A DNA stretch of 64,000 nt, taken from NCBI GenBank assembly GCA_025210775.1, contig JAOARB010000032.1, forward strand, positions 62,001 through 126,000, read 5' to 3'. The notes beneath the pieces were generated by a model. It searched no databases. It had not been told where the DNA came from and saw only the letters and a program-made list of their open reading frames with translations. The position numbers were made by a program, and so were the translations under genes. This document shows positions 61,201 through 64,000 of this stretch, piece by piece. The DNA comes from Prolixibacteraceae bacterium (lineage in GTDB: Bacteria; Bacteroidota; Bacteroidia; Bacteroidales; Prolixibacteraceae). How positions within the stretch are numbered: the stretch's first letter is position 1; every line of letters begins with the position of its first letter.

Positions 61201-64000
61201 CAGCATCATTAGTATAAACGTGGGTTACCGTAGTACCAGCAGCAACAGTTTCTTTAGGAGATTTATCACCAAAATCAATCGTTGCATCTTCACCACCTGT
61301 AGTATTATTCGTGATCTCAACAGTTAAAGGAGAACAACCTTTCTTCACATTAAAACTCCAAGCTGGAATCATCTCATGAATTATTGTCACATCCTTAGTT
61401 ACATTCGATGAACAACCAAAATCATTATTGGCAGTTAATTTTACCGTATGTACTACATCTGCCGCATTGGTATTAGTGAAAGTATGATAACCTAAATCAT
61501 CCGTAGCACTTCCATCACCATAATCCCAAACAAATGTCTTACCTCCAACAGTAGTATTAGAGAATACAACTTGATCACCGGAACAGAACTTATCTTTTCC
61601 TGCAGCAAAATCAAAACCTGCTTTTGCCAGAGGATTCACTGTAATAATCTGATTCGCTTTATCGGTACACTTATCCGTTTTAACGGTTAATGTTACATTC
61701 ATTGGAACTTGACCAAAACTTGCAGAATTAAAGGTATAAGTGAAGACAGGCTCAAAAGTATTTTGAGTTACTTCAAATCCATTTATATTCCACACATAAC
61801 TTGTGGCTCCTGGAGTTGATCTATTGGTAAATGTCACTGTTTCTCCAGAACAAACCGTAGTTTTATCCGCATCAAAATCTGCTTTCATCTCTGGATGAAT
61901 CTCAACAGGAACAGTTTCAGTAGCAGTACAACCTCCAGGGAAAATAGCATCTACCCTAACATTATAAGTCTGTTTCGTTGTCTCCATATGCTCAAATAAA
62001 TGGTCTATTGCAGAGATATAATCTTTTGATTCCTCAGGACTTCTATCTCCAAAATTCCATTTATATTTGATTGCACCAGGAGTAGCAGTAAAAGTAATCT
62101 CTTTAGGAGAACAGTCTCCATCTGCAGAAGCATTACTACTCAAATCAAACGTAGGCTTCGGTGCCACAGCAATAATTCTCTCAGAAGAGTTTGAACATTC
62201 AAAACCTCCTGTGGTCTTATACGCAGTCAACTTCATTTTGAAATTAAACTTAGTAAAGTCAGCATTGGTATATGTATGAACAGGATTTTCAATATTTGAA
62301 TCTTCAGCTCCATCTTCATCAAAATCCCAAGAGTACCTATCCGCATACTGTGTATGATTCTGAATAGTTGCTTCCACTGGACTACAACCTCCATCTGAAG
62401 TATAATCGAAATCAACTAATGGCATTGGGTGAACCTTCACAGGATTAGGAGCAGTAAACTCACTCACACAAAATTTATTAGTTACTTTCAAGATAATATT
62501 CTGATCTTTTACCCTATTACTCATGTTACGGATCACAAATCCAGCTGCTGGATCTTGTTCATGTGAAAGTACTGTAATATCAGTTGCATCTGCAGCATCA
62601 ATAGCTCTCCATTGATATTGGTAAGTATTGATTGCTTCATCTCCAGTCGTCGTATTATTTACTGTCACTTGTATAGGTGAACAGCCTTCCAAGTTAGATG
62701 TGATATCAAATGATGCATGTGGTTGTGATAAGAACTCAAACTGAACCTCTTTCTCTTGAGGAGCACAGGCTCCGTTTTCCACAGTTGCTTTAAATACATA
62801 CACACCATAATCACTTACAGTGACAGTTGGTGTTTTAGAGTGTTCATCATTAAAATTGGCAGTAGCACCAACAGGACCACGAACCAAAGACCAAGTAAGA
62901 TTTAAATAATCACCAACAACTTTAACTTCAAGATCGGCATCTTTATCACATTCAGGATTAGTAGGTGGATCAATAGTCACTACTGGTGTTTCTCTCATAT
63001 CCACTTCTATCTCATCAACAGTAGTACATCTATGAGCTTCCATTCCGCCACCATCGGTAGCAATATTACTAACGATCCATTGGAAGATATAGTGACCTTT
63101 ATTACTTACAACAAATTCCGTTGTATTGTTATGTGGATTCGGTATTGCCGTGATAGTTCCATCAGAACCAGGACCAGGCTTTAACTGCCAAGTTCCTATC
63201 TCTCCTGGTAATAAAGCACCAGCAGTCAATTGACCTCTTAGTCCACAGAATTCAGTTGTTGTTTTATCAATTGCAGGAGTAGGTTTGCGAACAATAATCA
63301 CATCCACACTTCCACCGCCTTGACAAACATTGCCTTCTCTATCGTTCAAAGTAACTCCTACAGCATAAACACCTGGAGCCTTACCTGTTGGATCAAATTG
63401 ATATGAATCAGTATTTGCTCCTACAACAGGAGTTCCTTTTTCTGTCCAAACAAAATTTTGATATCCAATACCACTACCTCCTGCATAAACAGGGTTGATC
63501 GTAAATACTCCATCTCCCTGACAAATGTAGATTGGTGATGGTGCAAAAGTTACACTTATTGGCTCCTTCACCTCGATGGTTATCATCGTTGTGCTAGGAC
63601 AAACAGCCTTATCGGCATTGTACACCAACCACTGTAGTTCATAAGTTCCCGCTTTACTAAATTCAGCATGGGCAGCAGGATCTGCTTCTCCAGTAGGAGC
63701 ACCTACTGTCGTAGCTGTAAATGTTACCGTTCCAGGTCCAGCAACTTTACTCCACTCTCCTTGAATACCTGCAAAACCAACAGCAGAACCATTTACCTCT
63801 AATCCTGCATTATTAAATACTTTTCCAGAATTAGATCCCAAAAGATCGACCTCTTTAAGACAAGTAAAATATCTATTTGCAGCCAATTTTTTTACCGTAC
63901 CTCCAACTGTATTAACTTCCGCTTTAGCAACAGGAGTTTCTTTTACCTCAATAGTAAAATCTTTAGTTGCTGTACATGTCCCACTAATAGGGTCACTTAC
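58214..64000 (-). CDS. giant multi-PKD cell-surface adhesin with type B sorting domain (5' end beyond window)
   Basis: The frame is open from the right edge to the TAA at 58214, giving 1,928 residues without a start. A TTG at 63886 is internal: the codons upstream of it stay open and in character (Ig-like TIEVKETPVAKA). Three to four Ig-like modules are followed by about 16 PKD-type modules. Most start with GCSP or CSGD/E, carry a second Cys, and contain the Y.W.FGDG core (e.g. FVWDYGDGSA, YYWEFGDGTF). The last 100 residues are a gliding-motility-associated type B C-terminal domain (VPNAFVPSTNG, KIYNRWGNIVFHT, GVYVWRIEV). It is SprB-like: exported by type IX, likely for adhesion or gliding. 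Confidence 0.9.
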   Translation of the reverse strand, partial: VSDPISGTCTATKDFTIEVKETPVAKAEVNTVGGTVKKLAANRYFTCLKEVDLLGSNSGKVFNNAGLEVNGSAVGFAGIQGEWSKVAGPGTVTFTATTVGAPTGEADPAAHAEFSKAGTYELQWLVYNADKAVCPSTTMITIEVKEPISVTFAPSPIYICQGDGVFTINPVYAGGSGIGYQNFVWTEKGTPVVGANTDSYQFDPTGKAPGVYAVGVTLNDREGNVCQGGGSVDVIIVRKPTPAIDKTTTEFCGLRGQLTAGALLPGEIGTWQLKPGPGSDGTITAIPNPHNNTTEFVVSNKGHYIFQWIVSNIATDGGGMEAHRCTTVDEIEVDMRETPVVTIDPPTNPECDKDADLEVKVVGDYLNLTWSLVRGPVGATANFNDEHSKTPTVTVSDYGVYVFKATVENGACAPQEKEVQFEFLSQPHASFDITSNLEGCSPIQVTVNNTTTGDEAINTYQYQWRAIDAADATDITVLSHEQDPAAGFVIRNMSNRVKDQNIILKVTNKFCVSEFTAPNPVKVHPMPLVDFDYTSDGGCSPVEATIQNHTQYADRYSWDFDEDGAEDSNIENPVHTYTNADFTKFNFKMKLTAYKTTGGFECSNSSERIIAVAPKPTFDLSSNASADGDCSPKEITFTATPGAIKYKWNFGDRSPEESKDYISAIDHLFEHMETTKQTYNVRVDAIFPGGCTATETVPVEIHPEMKADFDADKTTVCSGETVTFTNRSTPGATSYVWNINGFEVTQNTFEPVFTYTFNSASFGQVPMNVTLTVKTDKCTDKANQIITVNPLAKAGFDFAAGKDKFCSGDQVVFSNTTVGGKTFVWDYGDGSATDDLGYHTFTNTNAADVVHTVKLTANNDFGCSSNVTKDVTIIHEMIPAWSFNVKKGCSPLTVEITNNTTGGEDATIDFGDKSPKETVAAGTTVTHVYTNDAVSEALFNVTMDVAANGDGDCSKQLHEVVRVNPVIHADFSFAEDKVTYCSGDLAILENNTVGVTDYKWTYGDGTEGKNSVHTYENKTLADVKRTVRLDVENFFHCTDFVEKEITVIHDAEPKMKVVVDGECSPVVATLTNLTVGANTMSIDWGDGSPAQDVSAMAAGETVEHTFTNDEVYIKNFNIVLTASPGGGCSKHTDHKINVKPSVTADFDLSAGGCSPIVASVTNNSTGALRYDWDFGVPTDPDATSVMESPKYQYVNTTNDIQTFTVTMTATSSFGCRATAAPKTIDIKPQPTVTFDVDHREGCAPFIANFTNTSKGVDNFTWDIDAGETITETKDDYKVKFSHTYNNRDAYERGFTVRLLGENRFGCSDEQTMEMNIKPEVTAEFDMAMGEVCSPVNVAFSTAGSRGARYFSWEFGDKEVSNSANPNHEFTNDTDSPVTYEVILTTSSGECTSTAKKSLTIQPHMEANFSLDKITGCSPMELNIKNTSQNCSDYLWSFDGGATTETILDTEFSRTFTYAGRAGFPDPRNVSLTASNAYCRSKKTVEFRIFAPAVPGFSLNGDGNCSPARVNFISTTDHTYNVSWEFGDGSISDLANPEHIFLNETDADREFTITQTVTTREGCEASTTDKYLVHPTPNVDFNIHPIFMIWPEATVSVDNLTNEGPWTYKWSFGEYEDVTVDEKDPDPYTYGRVGSFVIQLEAKGNECASSHQETVTIRPGVPEASFKPSVAEGCGPLAVTFTNTSKNGATYYWEFGDGTFSTSKDPDHTFHEEGYYNVKLTVRNEEGTKDVAEQAIHVFPVPRAMFTVLPSRVEIPGQKAIFSNLSKNNYENYWDFGDKTTSTDVDPEHEYVVQGIHDVSLKVVSEDGCESSYTLPAAVTAVSNGRVKVPNAFVPSTNGPSGGSYDKGDTYNRVFYPVVPEGEAKVSSYDMKIYNRWGNIVFHTKDINIGWDGYYRGKLAPLGVYVWRIEVSFDDGNTIIQTGDVTLIR

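Noticed and set aside
63886..63886. TTG as the start of the giant adhesin
   Set aside because: The frame continues open to the window edge with Ig-like sequence, and no signal peptide follows the TTG. The true start is outside.
1..64000. CRISPR array, tRNA/rRNA genes, insertion sequence or prophage
   Set aside because: Read-through showed no regularly spaced repeats, no cloverleaf-like TTCRA arms with CCA ends, and no transposase, integrase or phage structural motifs.

Overview
The window is about 64 kb of AT-rich DNA (roughly 36-37% GC by eye) from a member of the Bacteroidota, probably a marine or halophilic anaerobe-type lineage of the Bacteroidia (Marinilabiliales-like; the order is inference). 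The phylum call rests on PorP/SprF proteins with type B C-terminal sorting domains (type IX secretion), a fused SecDF, a TonB receptor with an N-terminal carboxypeptidase-regulatory-like domain, an S46 dipeptidyl peptidase, a TIGR02757 protein, a prfA with the Bacteroidetes-style GGQ loop, and -7 promoter boxes of the form TAnnTTTG. NhaD and a Na+/Ca2+ exchanger fit a salty habitat.

Left part (1-12 kb): the 3' end of a short-chain dehydrogenase, a minus-strand S41 protease lipoprotein plus beta-barrel-like protein, then three tandem paralogous glycine-betaine-type substrate-binding lipoproteins with no ABC permease or ATPase beside them. A DUF805 membrane protein and a YgjV-acetyltransferase-like fusion follow. 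Next comes an organoarsenical-resistance type operon (ArsE-, ArsF- and ArsG-like proteins plus an ArsP-type permease). Its leader has two copies of one dyad (TTGTTCGT-N6-ACGAAyAA), one lying on the -7 box, with a terminator-like hairpin between them. A DUF819 transporter and a membrane-anchored LytTR regulator close this part.

Middle (12-24 kb): a TonB receptor and a periplasmic helical partner (minus strand), a porin with a flavinylatable FMN-binding lipoprotein or periplasmic protein, the ComM/YifB ATPase, a WYL-type regulator with a TM2-like protein, and an ECF sigma factor overlapping a four-helix membrane protein. Long noncoding stretches here carry inverted and duplicated blocks. dapD ends the segment.

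24-30 kb: a surface-protein cluster made of an MBG-repeat protein with a CHU_C-like tail, a PorP/SprF partner, and a TPR-PD40-OmpA protein resembling PorE.

30-57 kb: mostly housekeeping: purM-prfA-pyrF, nhaD, glmM, an RluB-type pseudouridine synthase, ppa, mdh, secDF, tatA, a Ca2+/Na+ exchanger, lolD, TIGR02757, trmN6, a DUF4105 protein, tatD, ansA, an exbB-(membrane protein)-exbD-exbD energy-transduction operon, rnhB and an S46 peptidase. A 95-bp element of converging 11-bp repeats lies before ppa.

57-64 kb: a second PorP/SprF gene downstream of a giant (>1,900 residue) multi-PKD adhesin with a type B sorting domain; its 5' end lies beyond the right edge. Thus two independent type-B-cargo plus SprF pairs bracket the housekeeping block. 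No tRNA, rRNA, CRISPR array, transposase or prophage gene was recognised.
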